A stretch of DNA of 64,000 bases from Acholeplasmataceae bacterium UBA4853. Its GTDB lineage: Bacteria; Bacillota_I; Bacilli_A; Acholeplasmatales; Acholeplasmataceae. Shown here one piece after another: positions 14,728-24,017 of this stretch; the stretch's first letter is position 1; each line of letters opens with the position of its first letter. Made by a program: the position numbers and the translations under genes. The DNA is taken from positions 1 through 64,000 of the forward strand of contig DHEJ01000003.1 of assembly GCA_002399815.1 (NCBI GenBank), written 5' to 3'. The notes beneath the pieces were generated by a model. That model ran no database searches. It was not told the origin of the DNA and saw only the letters and a list, made by a program, of their open reading frames with translations.

Positions 14728-16062
14728 TTATACTCCTTCGCTTTTTGTATCTTCTTCAAACATTGGTTCATCTAATCGATCTAATCCATAAAGCTCATTA
14801 GATTTAGTAAGTGAGAACTTAGCAAAAATTGGTCCCATTGTTTCATATACAAGTATGGATAACATAATGACAGCAGCAATGACTGGATAGAACTGAGTCA
14901 TTTGAGCGGCTACAATTGTTAATAATCCAATGGAAACGCCACCTTGAGGTAATAAGGCAATCCCTAAGTACTTTTTAACATTCGGATGTGATTTGGAAAA
15001 TAATGCACCAACTGTGATACCTAATATTTTACCACTTCCACGTGCAATAATATATACTCCAGCCACAATTAGTATTAATGCATCTTGACGAATGATACCA
15101 AGATCAAGAGAAGCACCAGCTAATGTGAAGAACATGATATAAAATGGTGTTGCCATATCATTGATAGAACTAAATGTACGATTTGGTGATTTCACTAGGT
15201 TTGCTACCATCGTACCAATCATAATATTTGCTAGTAGTGGTGATAGAGTAATGCCATAACTTTCAGTATAATGATTGATTAAAGATAATCCACCAATCGT
15301 TAAGAAAACTGAAAGTAATGCGATAACTTGGATATCATCTCTGATCTTATCAAATTTATCAGCAACTAAAGATAAAATCCATCCAATAAATACACCAATA
15401 AATAGAGAACCAAATACTTCAATGAATGGTTTTGAAATCATCAGCCATACAGGTTGTAAATCACCTTGAGGAACTAAAAGTTGAGCAAATGAGATGAAGA
15501 ATCCAAATGCCACAATTCCATAAATATCATCTAGTGCAGTAACCGGAACAATTGCTTTAGTAACAGGTCCATATGCTCTATATTGTCTAATAACCATTAA
15601 TGTAGCAGCAGGTGCTGTAGCAGCAGACATGGAAGCTAAAATAAATGCGAAAGCAAAACTTTCATTAGCAAATGGATGAAAACCTGGAATAATGGAATCA
15701 GGTTTTGGTACAAATAACATTGCTAAAAATACGATCAATAATGCGCCAATAACTTCAAAAGTGGTTAGAATAATGATTTCTTTACCCATTTTTTTAACAG
15801 ATTTTATCGCAAATTCACTACCAATTGAAAAGGCAATAAATGCTAAGGCAATTTCACCTATAAAACCTAAAGTTCCTTGATCAGCTTCGGTAATAAATCC
15901 TGTGTATCCAGGAAAGATTAGACCTAAAGTTGGTCCTAATAATAAACCTAATACAAGATAACCTGAAACGTTAGGTAGTTTGAATTTTCTTGCCAGTAAA
16001 CTACCAATAAACCCTACTAATAGAACGATTGCAATTTTAGTCAATAACAATCCTAAATCCAT
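14728..16062 (-). CDS. CPA2-type cation:proton antiporter (KefB-like)
   Basis: A 444-residue membrane protein with about 12-13 spans. LPNVSGYLVLGLLLGPTLGLI near the N-terminus and LDDIYGIVAFGFFISF (with the conserved acidic pair) are CPA2 hallmarks; GQGGVSIGLLTIVAAQ-type glycine-rich helix is present as LPQGGVSIGLLTIVAA. There is no TrkA-N/RCK domain at the C-terminus, and the PII-like gene 2 bp downstream may supply the control that RCK domains give elsewhere. The gene diverges from the jet operon. The transported ion (Na+ or K+) is not determined. Confidence 0.88.
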   Translation of the reverse strand: MDLGLLLTKIAIVLLVGFIGSLLARKFKLPNVSGYLVLGLLLGPTLGLIFPGYTGFITEADQGTLGFIGEIALAFIAFSIGSEFAIKSVKKMGKEIIILTTFEVIGALLIVFLAMLFVPKPDSIIPGFHPFANESFAFAFILASMSAATAPAATLMVIRQYRAYGPVTKAIVPVTALDDIYGIVAFGFFISFAQLLVPQGDLQPVWLMISKPFIEVFGSLFIGVFIGWILSLVADKFDKIRDDIQVIALLSVFLTIGGLSLINHYTESYGITLSPLLANIMIGTMVANLVKSPNRTFSSINDMATPFYIMFFTLAGASLDLGIIRQDALILIVAGVYIIARGSGKILGITVGALFSKSHPNVKKYLGIALLPQGGVSIGLLTIVAAQMTQFYPVIAAVIMLSILVYETMGPIFAKFSLTKSNELYGLDRLDEPMFEEDTKSEGV

Positions 16063-16226
16063 AAATATCCCTCTTTCTTAATTTGATTCACTAGCAACAA
16101 TTTTACCCTATATAAATATAAAGTCAATCAGCATGAACGGTATAATCGCTTTTTTAGAGGTTATTAATGAATTAATAATAAAAAAATGTTACAATTAATA
16201 AGAGAAAGACTAGGAGGATGAAAAGA

Positions 16227-17603
16227 GTGCATCTTTTTGATCAAATTCCAGATACTTTATTTAGCGTATTATCCTCTCCTAATAAAAAAATTTATGTAGA
16301 TTGTCTATTCATTATTTATGATGCAACCAATTCTATTGAAGATTCTTTTCAAGGGGAAAGAAGTTATGTCATCGGAAAATTAGTTGACTATTTTGATGAG
16401 TTGAAAGATGGATTTTTATTGGAAGAGAATGATGAAGTTTCTACATCACGTCAAAAGTCGGTTGCTGTCATTAATACCTTAAAACAAAACGGGTGGTTAG
16501 GTGAAGAGGAACTGGGAGACTATAAAACATCCTTGAATTTATTTGATTATTCAATTAAGATTTTGGATTTATTAAAACGTATTGAGTTAGGGGAACAAAT
16601 GGAGTATACCGGTGAGCTATATACTGTGTACTCTCTTTTAGCATCTTTTGATATTAAAGATGGTTTAACTATCATTGAACAAGCTTATAAAAAAGTAGAT
16701 GACATTTTAAGAAAGTTAAAGACATTAAAAGCAAATATTTACCGGTATTATTATGATTTAGTCAAAAAAGAGAAAAAGGAAAATCTTCAAGAAGTACTTG
16801 AAAGACTTTTAGTTGATTACAAAACCAACTTTTTTGATAGTGCATACTATGCATTAAAAACAACTGATTCATTACCTAGATATAAACGTAGTATCTTAGA
16901 AAACATTGGTAAGATTTATCAAAATGATTTATATTTAGATACTTTAGCCAATCAAGCACTTGAACATCGAAGAAAAGTAGAATTTAATGATGCATTTAAC
17001 TATGTAGAAGAAAGAATTAGGTATATTAAGGATTCTGTGGACTCAATTGAGTTTTTAATTGATGCCATTGATGAAAAAAATGAGCTTTACATCAATGCTG
17101 CAGCCTCTAAAATTATGTTCTTAACAAATACTTCTGAAGATTTAGAAGGTTTATTGAATCGATTATTTAAAGTCATTTTAAAGGAAAAACAATTTAATTA
17201 TCATGAAATCTTTAATTTAACTAGAGCAAGAAACTTAGATGATAATTCACTTCAAACCATTAGAAGACAAAGAATAGATCCAGTGGCTGAAGCAATTAAT
17301 TATGAGCAAGAGATTTCAGATGAAGTTAAAGAAAAGAAAATGGCTTCCTTATTAAGAGCTAATGTCTTTTCTAAAGTGGAGATTAATAATCATGTCAGTT
17401 ATTTACTCGAAGGAGCTGACCGGATTAAAGCAAGTCAAATTCCACTTGAATCTAATGAGGATTTCGTTAAATTGATCTTAATATTCTTATTTAGTAAATC
17501 TGTTGGTATGAGATATGATATAAAAGTTTTAAATTATGAAGCTAAAATCGGTGAAATCAAGTTTAATGATTTCGAGATTTATAAGAAAGGAAAATCAACA
17601 TGA
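16227..17603 (+). CDS. jetA: Wadjet-type JetA (MukF-like kleisin)
   Basis: About 458 residues. The start (HLFDQIPDTLFSVLSSPNKKIYVDCLFIIYDAT) is characteristic of JetA, the kleisin/MukF-like subunit of Wadjet SMC complexes. The rest is helical, with a winged-helix region at each end. An AGGAGG abuts ATG 16218 with no spacing, so GTG 16227, nine bases after it, is the more likely start. An extended -10 (TGT-TACAAT, 16197-16205) lies just upstream. The stop overlaps jetB by 4 bp. In known Wadjet systems JetABC extrudes DNA loops and JetD cuts small circles; here no jetD follows. Confidence 0.85.
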   Translation: MHLFDQIPDTLFSVLSSPNKKIYVDCLFIIYDATNSIEDSFQGERSYVIGKLVDYFDELKDGFLLEENDEVSTSRQKSVAVINTLKQNGWLGEEELGDYKTSLNLFDYSIKILDLLKRIELGEQMEYTGELYTVYSLLASFDIKDGLTIIEQAYKKVDDILRKLKTLKANIYRYYYDLVKKEKKENLQEVLERLLVDYKTNFFDSAYYALKTTDSLPRYKRSILENIGKIYQNDLYLDTLANQALEHRRKVEFNDAFNYVEERIRYIKDSVDSIEFLIDAIDEKNELYINAAASKIMFLTNTSEDLEGLLNRLFKVILKEKQFNYHEIFNLTRARNLDDNSLQTIRRQRIDPVAEAINYEQEISDEVKEKKMASLLRANVFSKVEINNHVSYLLEGADRIKASQIPLESNEDFVKLILIFLFSKSVGMRYDIKVLNYEAKIGEIKFNDFEIYKKGKST

Positions 17604-18238
17604 TTCCCAAAAATGCTGCTATAAAAAAACTGAATGAAGAATTTGTTTTACTCAAAGAAGCAGAAAAGACAGTGTTTTCTCGAATTGTTAATAAACTTTT
17701 TCAAGTAAATTACATTACAAGAAAAAAGATAGCTGATGCAAATGATTATCGTTTTATTTTGGCGTATAAAGAAATCTTTGACGCATATTTTAATTTAGCC
17801 GATTTTGAATTAATGATTGAACGTCATGAAGAAGTTGTATATATTAAAAATGTATCAACATTTAACCATTTAAGACTTAAAAAAGAAGAAAGTATTTTAT
17901 TATTAGTCATCAGAATGATTTATCAAAGCAAGATGGATGTTGTTACATTAGATGAAAATGTTGAAATATATTTATCAGATATTCATGATGAGCTTGCTAA
18001 AATTGGTTATTTAGACAATAAAAGAATGACAAAAGATCGTTTAAAACCAAGTCTTCAACTCCTAAGAAACTATAATATTATTGACTATATGGATAAAAAA
18101 CTTCAAGATGATGCAAGAATTAAGATTTATCCTACAGTACTATTTGTAGTTAAAATAGAATCCATTAAAGAAATTTTAGATCATCTAGATCAATATTTAC
18201 AAGGAGGTAATGAAGTTGAAGAAACTGACGAAGATTAA
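17600..18238 (+). CDS. jetB: Wadjet-type JetB (MukE-like, DUF4194)
   Basis: A 212-residue KITE/MukE-like subunit (DUF4194). The conserved centre NHLRLKKEESILLLVIRMIYQSK and the C-terminal winged-helix segment (RLKPSLQLLRNYNIIDY and ARIKIYPTVLFVV) fit the family. It overlaps jetA by 4 bp (ATGA) and jetC by about 23-29 bp, so the three products are made in coordinated amounts, as needed for one complex. Confidence 0.87.
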   Translation: MIPKNAAIKKLNEEFVLLKEAEKTVFSRIVNKLFQVNYITRKKIADANDYRFILAYKEIFDAYFNLADFELMIERHEEVVYIKNVSTFNHLRLKKEESILLLVIRMIYQSKMDVVTLDENVEIYLSDIHDELAKIGYLDNKRMTKDRLKPSLQLLRNYNIIDYMDKKLQDDARIKIYPTVLFVVKIESIKEILDHLDQYLQGGNEVEETDED

Positions 18239-21200
18239 ACTTGTAAACTGGCATTTATTTTCAGATCAAACAATCCATATTGATGATAATACATTGATAT
18301 CAGGAGAGAATGGTTCTGGTAAATCAACACTTTTAGATGCACTTCAATACTTACTTGTTGGTGGTAAAAGTGGTGCAAAGTTCAATATTGCTGCAACAGA
18401 TGAAGCAAAACGTTCTTTAGAAGGTTATATTCGTGGACGTATTGGAGCTGAAAATAAAGAATATATTCGATCTGGTGATGTGATATCACACGTTGCACTT
18501 GAATTTTATGATGAACAAAAAGATGAATTTGGTGTTATTGGTGCAATCTTAGAATTACCTAAATTAGGTACTTTAAAAGAAAAGTTTTATTTATTAGATA
18601 ATTTAAATATTCATGATGGTATTTTCTTAGATAAAAAGCATCCAAGAGACTATAAGTCTATGAAGGCTTATTTAAAAACACTTCAAGTTGAACTTGTTCC
18701 TTTTAACTCTCAAAAGGAGTACCGTGATGCACTTGCTAAATATTTTGGTATTGATGCGAAAAAGTATGCTAAGATTTTACCAAAAGCACTTGCATTTAGA
18801 CCGATTGACCTACAAACATTCGTGTTTGAATTTTTACTTGATGATGAACCCATTGATATTGCTAGTTTAAAGAATAATGTCACACAATTAAAAAGAGTTG
18901 AAGGTCAAATTAGATTAGACCGCGAAAAATTAGAAAAACTTGAAAAAATTGTTAAGTTAGGTGAATCATTAAACCAAAACTTGGAACAAATCAAAATCAA
19001 TGACATTATTGATAAAATGGCATTTATTGAAAAAAGAGAAAACTTCTTAACGCATTCTGAAAATATGTTGGATAAAATCAATAATCAATATGATTTATTA
19101 AAAGAAGAAAAAGATTTACTCGATAAGCAAATTGAAACAAACGATGAAACCATTGTAGAACTTGAAACAGCTAGAGGTAATAATGATGTTTCAAGAACAC
19201 TTTTTAACTTACAAGATAGTTTAAAGAAAAAAGGCGATCAATATCAAGAGCATAAGCAAATAGCAAATGAGCTTAAAGAAAACTTAGATAAAGAAGTGAT
19301 GCTCTACCGTGATTTTGTTCAATTAAATCCAAATACTGCTATCTCAGCTTTTATTAAGTATTACAGTGCTAATGAAGATAATACTAAAGTGCTTGATTTA
19401 GTAAATTACATCGAAGGTGCAGTTTCAGCAACAACAGGCTTTTTAAATGCAATTAATTATGAAAAAAGTGCATTAGAAAAACAAAGAAATGATTTACTTA
19501 ATGAACTTAAGATTGCTCAAAATAGATTAAATGCATTAAAGCGTAATGTGAAAACATATCCAAGAAATGTAACTCAATTAATTGAAGCAATTAATACAGA
19601 ATTATCAAGTTATTATAATAAAGATATTAGAATTAGACCATTTTCTGATCTAATCGAAGTCAGTGATGAGTCATGGAGAAATGCCATTGAGGGGTTCTTA
19701 AATACTCAAAGATTCGATTTAATTGTGGATCCACTTTATTTTAATGATGCACTTGAAGTTTACGACCGTGTAAAAACTGAATTAGGTATTTATGGTGTAG
19801 GGTTAGTGAATACCAATAAGATTGGTGAGTATAATTCTTATTTACCAAATTCACTTGCAGCCAAAGTTTCTAGTGATCATCCATACGCAAGAAATTTTGC
19901 AAATATGACAATGGGACATGTGATTACTGTTGAGAATTTAAACGAACTTAAGAATTATTCAAGAGCAATTACTAAAACAGCAATGACATATTCAAATCAT
20001 ACTGCAAGACAAATTAATCCTAAAGCATATGAAATACCTTATATTGGTCAATCAGCAACAAAACTTCAAATAGAACTTGATGAAAAGTTAGTTAATGATC
20101 TTCAAAATGATTTAAATAAGGTTTCAAATGTATTAGAAAATCATTCTAAATCATTAAGAATTCTACAACAATCTAAATTAAGTCATATTTTATCATCGAA
20201 TCAAGCAAGATATTTTGATTCAGTTAAACAAATTAGAAAAGAGTTTGTTGAATTAGAAGAAAAGGTTTCAAGTTTAGAAACGAATCCAGTGATTACAGAA
20301 CTTGAAGCACAACTTCATGAAGAAAAGAATAAGAAACGTCAATTCCGTTTAGATTATGAAAAACTTTCAGATAAAATGGCTGATGCAAGAAGTGAAAAGA
20401 CCCAAATTCTAGAACAAATTGAAGATGCTAGAAGTTCACTTAGTGAGTACTTAGCTGAACAAAAAGAATGGAACCAAAAGTATCCAGGACTTTTACCATC
20501 AGCATATAATCAATTTAGTGCTTTAAAAGAAAGATATGCATCTAATTATGACTTGATTACTAGAGACTTAGCACAATCAACCACATCCATCAAAACTCAA
20601 AATGCTAGAGCTGAATCTGATGTTGTAAATTTAATGAGAGTATATATTACTAATTATCATTTTGGTGCAGCACCTGATTTATCTGAGTTAATTGAATTTG
20701 AAAAGGAAGCAAACTTGATTAGAGATAATAATCTCATGAAGTACGAACAACAAGCAATAGATTTAAGAAGAGCTTCTGAAATTGGATTTAGAGAAGAATT
20801 TGTTGGTAAATTAAGAGCATCTATTGAAGCAGCCCAAATTCAAATTGCAGAATTAAATTTAGCACTTACAGGTAAAAGATTTGGTACAGATAGTTATCAA
20901 TTAATTACTCAAAGTGCGACCAGTCCAGAATTTAAGACTTATTTTGATATCATTATGAGTAGTGAAGCAGTATTTAATCATACGTTATTTACTGAAAACT
21001 TAACTAAGAAAAATGAAGTCATTTTAATGGAGTTATTTAATAAGATTGCATCATTTGATCCAGAAAATGATAAGTTTGCACTTCAATTTCTAGATTATCG
21101 TTATTATATGAGTTATGATATTGAAGTGACATCAGAAAATGGCAATAAATCATATTTTTCTAAGGTCTCAAGAGAAAAATCTGGTGGTGAAACACAAGTT

Positions 21201-21482
21201 CCATTCTATATTGTCATTGCAGCATCTTTCCAACAATTATTAACTAAGAATAAACGTATTGATAGTGGATGTATTGTCTTATTTGACGAAGCATTTAATA
21301 ACATGGATGAATCCAGAATTGATGCGATGATGAAGTTCTATAACTCATTATCTATACAGTTATTTATAGCTGTACCACCTCAAAGAGTCAGCAACATTAT
21401 TAATTATGTCACCACATCATTAGCTATTGTTAAAGATAACGATTTTGCAATCGTAGAAGCATTTAAACGTGAGGTCAATTAA
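18216..21482 (+). CDS. jetC: Wadjet-type JetC (MukB-like SMC ATPase)
   Basis: A protein of about 1088 residues, the SMC-like motor of the complex. Walker A is GENGSGKST (about 32-40), the ABC signature SREKSGGETQ lies near 987-996, and Walker B CIVLFDEAF near 1021. Between them are two long coiled-coil arms and a hinge. AAGGAGG (18201-18207) is only two bases from ATG 18210 but eight from TTG 18216, so TTG is the preferred start (MKKLTKIKLVNWHLF). The stop TAA shares its last base with the ptsI ATG. All ATPase motifs are intact, so the motor should work; the partner nuclease JetD is missing from the operon. Confidence 0.9.
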   Translation: MKKLTKIKLVNWHLFSDQTIHIDDNTLISGENGSGKSTLLDALQYLLVGGKSGAKFNIAATDEAKRSLEGYIRGRIGAENKEYIRSGDVISHVALEFYDEQKDEFGVIGAILELPKLGTLKEKFYLLDNLNIHDGIFLDKKHPRDYKSMKAYLKTLQVELVPFNSQKEYRDALAKYFGIDAKKYAKILPKALAFRPIDLQTFVFEFLLDDEPIDIASLKNNVTQLKRVEGQIRLDREKLEKLEKIVKLGESLNQNLEQIKINDIIDKMAFIEKRENFLTHSENMLDKINNQYDLLKEEKDLLDKQIETNDETIVELETARGNNDVSRTLFNLQDSLKKKGDQYQEHKQIANELKENLDKEVMLYRDFVQLNPNTAISAFIKYYSANEDNTKVLDLVNYIEGAVSATTGFLNAINYEKSALEKQRNDLLNELKIAQNRLNALKRNVKTYPRNVTQLIEAINTELSSYYNKDIRIRPFSDLIEVSDESWRNAIEGFLNTQRFDLIVDPLYFNDALEVYDRVKTELGIYGVGLVNTNKIGEYNSYLPNSLAAKVSSDHPYARNFANMTMGHVITVENLNELKNYSRAITKTAMTYSNHTARQINPKAYEIPYIGQSATKLQIELDEKLVNDLQNDLNKVSNVLENHSKSLRILQQSKLSHILSSNQARYFDSVKQIRKEFVELEEKVSSLETNPVITELEAQLHEEKNKKRQFRLDYEKLSDKMADARSEKTQILEQIEDARSSLSEYLAEQKEWNQKYPGLLPSAYNQFSALKERYASNYDLITRDLAQSTTSIKTQNARAESDVVNLMRVYITNYHFGAAPDLSELIEFEKEANLIRDNNLMKYEQQAIDLRRASEIGFREEFVGKLRASIEAAQIQIAELNLALTGKRFGTDSYQLITQSATSPEFKTYFDIIMSSEAVFNHTLFTENLTKKNEVILMELFNKIASFDPENDKFALQFLDYRYYMSYDIEVTSENGNKSYFSKVSREKSGGETQVPFYIVIAASFQQLLTKNKRIDSGCIVLFDEAFNNMDESRIDAMMKFYNSLSIQLFIAVPPQRVSNIINYVTTSLAIVKDNDFAIVEAFKREVN

Positions 21483-23200
21483 TGAATTCAAAAAGCATAA
21501 AGGGTACTAAAATATCTGGTGGATATGCACATGCATTAATTCATCATTTAAATGAAACACCATCACTATTGATTGAAAAATCAGGTAAAGGTGAATCCTT
21601 TGAAATAGAGCGTTTTACTCAAGCAAAAAATAAAGCTAGAGAGGAACTTGATCTTTTAGCTAAAGCATCAGTAACGCGTATAGGCGAAGAACATGCATCG
21701 ATTTTTTTAGCTCAAAAAATGATGCTTGAAGATCCTGTAGTTTTAGAACTTGTTACAAAAAAGATTAAAGAAGAACATGTCAATGCGACTTTTGCTTTTA
21801 AACAAACAATGTCTGAAATGATTGATTTGTTTGAAATTTCAGATAATTTATATATCAAAGAAAGAATATTAGATTTAAAAGATATTACGAAAAGAATGAT
21901 TCAAATTTTATCAAATGAAGATAAACCACATAGCTTAATCTTAAAAGACGTCATCATTGTCACAGATGATTTAACACCATCAGAGACAATGAATTTAGAT
22001 ACAAGTTATATTAAAGGTATTGTTACTAAGAATGGATCTAAGACCAGCCATATGGCAATTTTAGCGCGTCATTTAGGTATTCCTGCAATCTCTGGAATTG
22101 ATGTGGGATTACTTCCTGAGAATGGTTCATTAATTATTGATGGTGAAGCTGGTGAAGTGATTTTAATGCCTTCTGATGAAGTGATATTAACTTATCAGTT
22201 AAAGCAAAAAGCATTGTTGGAAAAACAAAGTAAATTTAATGAACTTATAAATTTAGATGGTCAAACTAAAGATCTACATCATGTAAACATTTATGCAAAT
22301 ATTGGGTCTACATCGGATATTAATCATGCATTAGAACATGGTGCTAAGGGTATTGGTTTATTAAGAACTGAAAATCAATATATGGAATCTAAACAGTTTC
22401 CAACAGAAAAAGAATTAACAGAATTTTATCAAAAGACTTCAAATGCATTTAAAGAAAGTACAGTAGTTATTAGAACACTAGATATTGGTGGCGATAAAAA
22501 TCTAGATTATTTAAATATGAAACCGGAACAAAATCCTTTTTTAGGTAATCGTGCAATCAGATATTCTTTATCTTACCCAACATTATTTAAAACCCAACTG
22601 AGAGCAATTCTACTGGCTAATAAAAACGAAAATCTTTCAATTATGTTACCAATGGTTTCGACCCTTGAGGAATTAAAACAAGCAAAAGCTATATTAGATG
22701 ATGCTGTTTACTCATTAAAAGAAGAGTTTATAGATGTTAAAACACCAAAACTTGGGATGATGATTGAAGTACCATCTGCAGCATTTGGAATTGAAAAATT
22801 CGTACCATTTATTGATTTTGTTTCTATAGGAACAAATGATTTAATTCAATATATGTTTGCAGCAGACCGTATGAATGATAAGGTTTCATACCTATATCAA
22901 CCATATAATCCAATCTTACTTGCAACAATAAAAAACATTGTTGACAAGGCACATGAATTTGGTATAATTGTTAGCGTGTGCGGTGAAATGGCTAGTCAAG
23001 TGAAGCAAGCATTACTACTTGTAGGACTTGGTGTTGACACATTATCCATGAATGCTAATAGTATTCCTGAGATCAAATACATGTTATCTAAAGTTTCATA
23101 TAAAGCGTTGAAGACGGTTGCTAAACAAGCACTTACTTTAGATACTAATGAAGTAGTACACGATTTAATGAATGAATTTACTAAGAAGCTAGAAAACTAG
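21482..23200 (+). CDS. ptsI: PTS Enzyme I
   Basis: A 572-residue phosphoenolpyruvate-protein phosphotransferase, the first step of the sugar PTS; it moves phosphate from PEP to HPr. The phospho-histidine is His190 (NGSKTSHMAIL). The PEP-binding barrel has GIGLLRTE, FVSIGTNDLIQY and the active-site Cys500 (SVCGEMAS). The length is normal. The ATG overlaps the jetC stop by one base (TAATG), so its translation may depend on jetC termination. Usually ptsI follows ptsH; here ptsH is absent from the window. A hairpin (23183-23192 with 23197-23206) covers the stop codon. Confidence 0.95.
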   Translation: MNSKSIKGTKISGGYAHALIHHLNETPSLLIEKSGKGESFEIERFTQAKNKAREELDLLAKASVTRIGEEHASIFLAQKMMLEDPVVLELVTKKIKEEHVNATFAFKQTMSEMIDLFEISDNLYIKERILDLKDITKRMIQILSNEDKPHSLILKDVIIVTDDLTPSETMNLDTSYIKGIVTKNGSKTSHMAILARHLGIPAISGIDVGLLPENGSLIIDGEAGEVILMPSDEVILTYQLKQKALLEKQSKFNELINLDGQTKDLHHVNIYANIGSTSDINHALEHGAKGIGLLRTENQYMESKQFPTEKELTEFYQKTSNAFKESTVVIRTLDIGGDKNLDYLNMKPEQNPFLGNRAIRYSLSYPTLFKTQLRAILLANKNENLSIMLPMVSTLEELKQAKAILDDAVYSLKEEFIDVKTPKLGMMIEVPSAAFGIEKFVPFIDFVSIGTNDLIQYMFAADRMNDKVSYLYQPYNPILLATIKNIVDKAHEFGIIVSVCGEMASQVKQALLLVGLGVDTLSMNANSIPEIKYMLSKVSYKALKTVAKQALTLDTNEVVHDLMNEFTKKLEN

Positions 23201-23211
23201 CTTCTTAACAC

Positions 23212-23300
23212 GGAACAATACTCAAGTGGCTGAAGAGGCACGCTTGGAAAGCGTGTAGACTGTAACAGGTGCGAGGGTTCAAATCCCTCTTGTTCCGCCA
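23212..23300 (+). tRNA. tRNA-Ser (anticodon GGA)
   Basis: An 89-nt class II tRNA. The acceptor GGAACAA pairs with TTGTTCC, then discriminator G and encoded CCA. The anticodon stem CACGC/GCGTG encloses TTGGAAA with anticodon GGA. A long variable arm (serine type) and TTCAAAT T-loop are present. Confidence 0.95.
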
Positions 23301-23321
23301 TATTGAAAGCATAGGTTTGAT
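23299..23321. repeat. Possible attachment-site repeat, left copy
   Basis: Starts in the CCA of tRNA-Ser. Matches 25358-25380 at 22 of 23 bases. The 2.06 kb between the copies holds the antitoxin/Fic/GNAT genes, so the pair may be the ends of an integrated element. Confidence 0.5.
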
Positions 23322-23341
23322 ACATAGTGTCAAGCCTTTTT
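23313..23341 (+). terminator. Terminator after tRNA-Ser
   Basis: AGGTTTGATAC (23313-23323) pairs with GTGTCAAGCCT (23327-23337) including G-T pairs; a T-run follows. Confidence 0.75.
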
Positions 23342-23450
23342 ATTTGGAATAAAGGACGAAATTCCCTATATTCCGTCTGCCACCAATTAATGGCGAGCAT
23401 AGAAACTTAGGCTTATGATGAAAATTTAGAGGCCTTTTGCCAAAACACAA

Positions 23451-23540
23451 CTACAATTTAACGATTGCCCTACAATTTAACGATTACTACATGATGCGTA
23501 CAAGATTTTAGTAAACAAGTAGACCAAAAGTAGACCAAAA
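23451..23540. repeat. Two kinds of short tandem repeats
   Basis: CTACAATTTAACGATT occurs at 23451-23466 and 23470-23485 (period 19). GTAGACCAAAA occurs at 23519-23529 and 23530-23540 (period 11). They look like the ends of lost insertion elements. The remainder of 23342-23650 shows no gene. Confidence 0.65.
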
Positions 23541-23651
23541 TTTTTCTTGAAACTGTGAAATGAAAACATATAGTAGGTCTTAATTAAGAGTGTTTTTTTA
23601 TTTTCATAGTCTAGGTGTTAATACAATTTACATATGTTTTTTGTTGAAAAC

Positions 23652-23680
23652 TTGAAAATGTGTTTCAAATGTGATACAAT
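23652..23680 (+). promoter_or_regulatory. Promoter and operator of the antitoxin/Fic operon
   Basis: TTGAAA (23652-23657), 17 bp, TACAAT (23675-23680). TTGAAA-5nt-TTTCAA (23652-23668) is a palindrome over the -35 and is a natural site for autorepression by the ribbon-helix-helix antitoxin. Confidence 0.75.
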
Positions 23681-23699
23681 ATATTTGAGGTGAAGTGAT

Positions 23700-24017
23700 A
23701 TGAAAAATAGTGTTGTTCATGTAAGAGTTAACGATCAACTTAAAAATAATGTTGAAATCATACTAGAAGAATTAGGCCTTTCTTTATCCTACGCAATTAG
23801 TATGTATTTAAAACAAATTGAAGCAAAAAGAGGTATTCCTTTTGAGGTTGTTTTAGAAAGTGAAGAAAAAGTTAAAGAAATAAAAGATTTAGCTAAAGCA
23901 ATCAATTTAACTGGTGGAAAAGAAGTTTCTAAATATGCAAATAAGATTATCAATCTCTATGCCGAAGGTGTTATCGATTATGAAACTGCAGTGTTCGCTC
24001 TTGGGAGGAATATATAA
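23700..24017 (+). CDS. RelB/DinJ-like antitoxin of a Fic toxin
   Basis: A 105-residue protein. Residues 1-50 (VVHVRVNDQLKNNVEIILEELGLSLSYAISMYLKQI) are a ribbon-helix-helix dimerisation and DNA-binding domain of RelB/DinJ type. The C-terminal helix NKIINLYAEGVIDYETAVFAL resembles the VbhA-type Fic-inhibiting helix, whose motif is S/T-x3-E-G/N; here it reads NLYAEG, with Asn in the first position. GAGGTGA precedes ATG 23700. It ends next to the GTG start of the Fic gene. The protein probably both represses the operon and blocks Fic by putting a Glu near the ATP gamma-phosphate. Confidence 0.75.
   Translation: MKNSVVHVRVNDQLKNNVEIILEELGLSLSYAISMYLKQIEAKRGIPFEVVLESEEKVKEIKDLAKAINLTGGKEVSKYANKIINLYAEGVIDYETAVFALGRNI

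Noticed and set aside
16227..21482. Canonical MksBEF condensin
   Set aside because: The JetA N-terminal signature and the gene order fit Wadjet A-B-C better, although the missing jetD leaves a condensin-like role possible.
23197..23400. Minus-strand ORF of 67 codons
   Set aside because: It lies across tRNA-Ser and its terminator; the tRNA explains the sequence.
23342..23400. Second partial tRNA ending in GCCACCA near 23383
   Set aside because: A CCA and a short possible T-arm are seen, but no acceptor partner or anticodon arm can be drawn.
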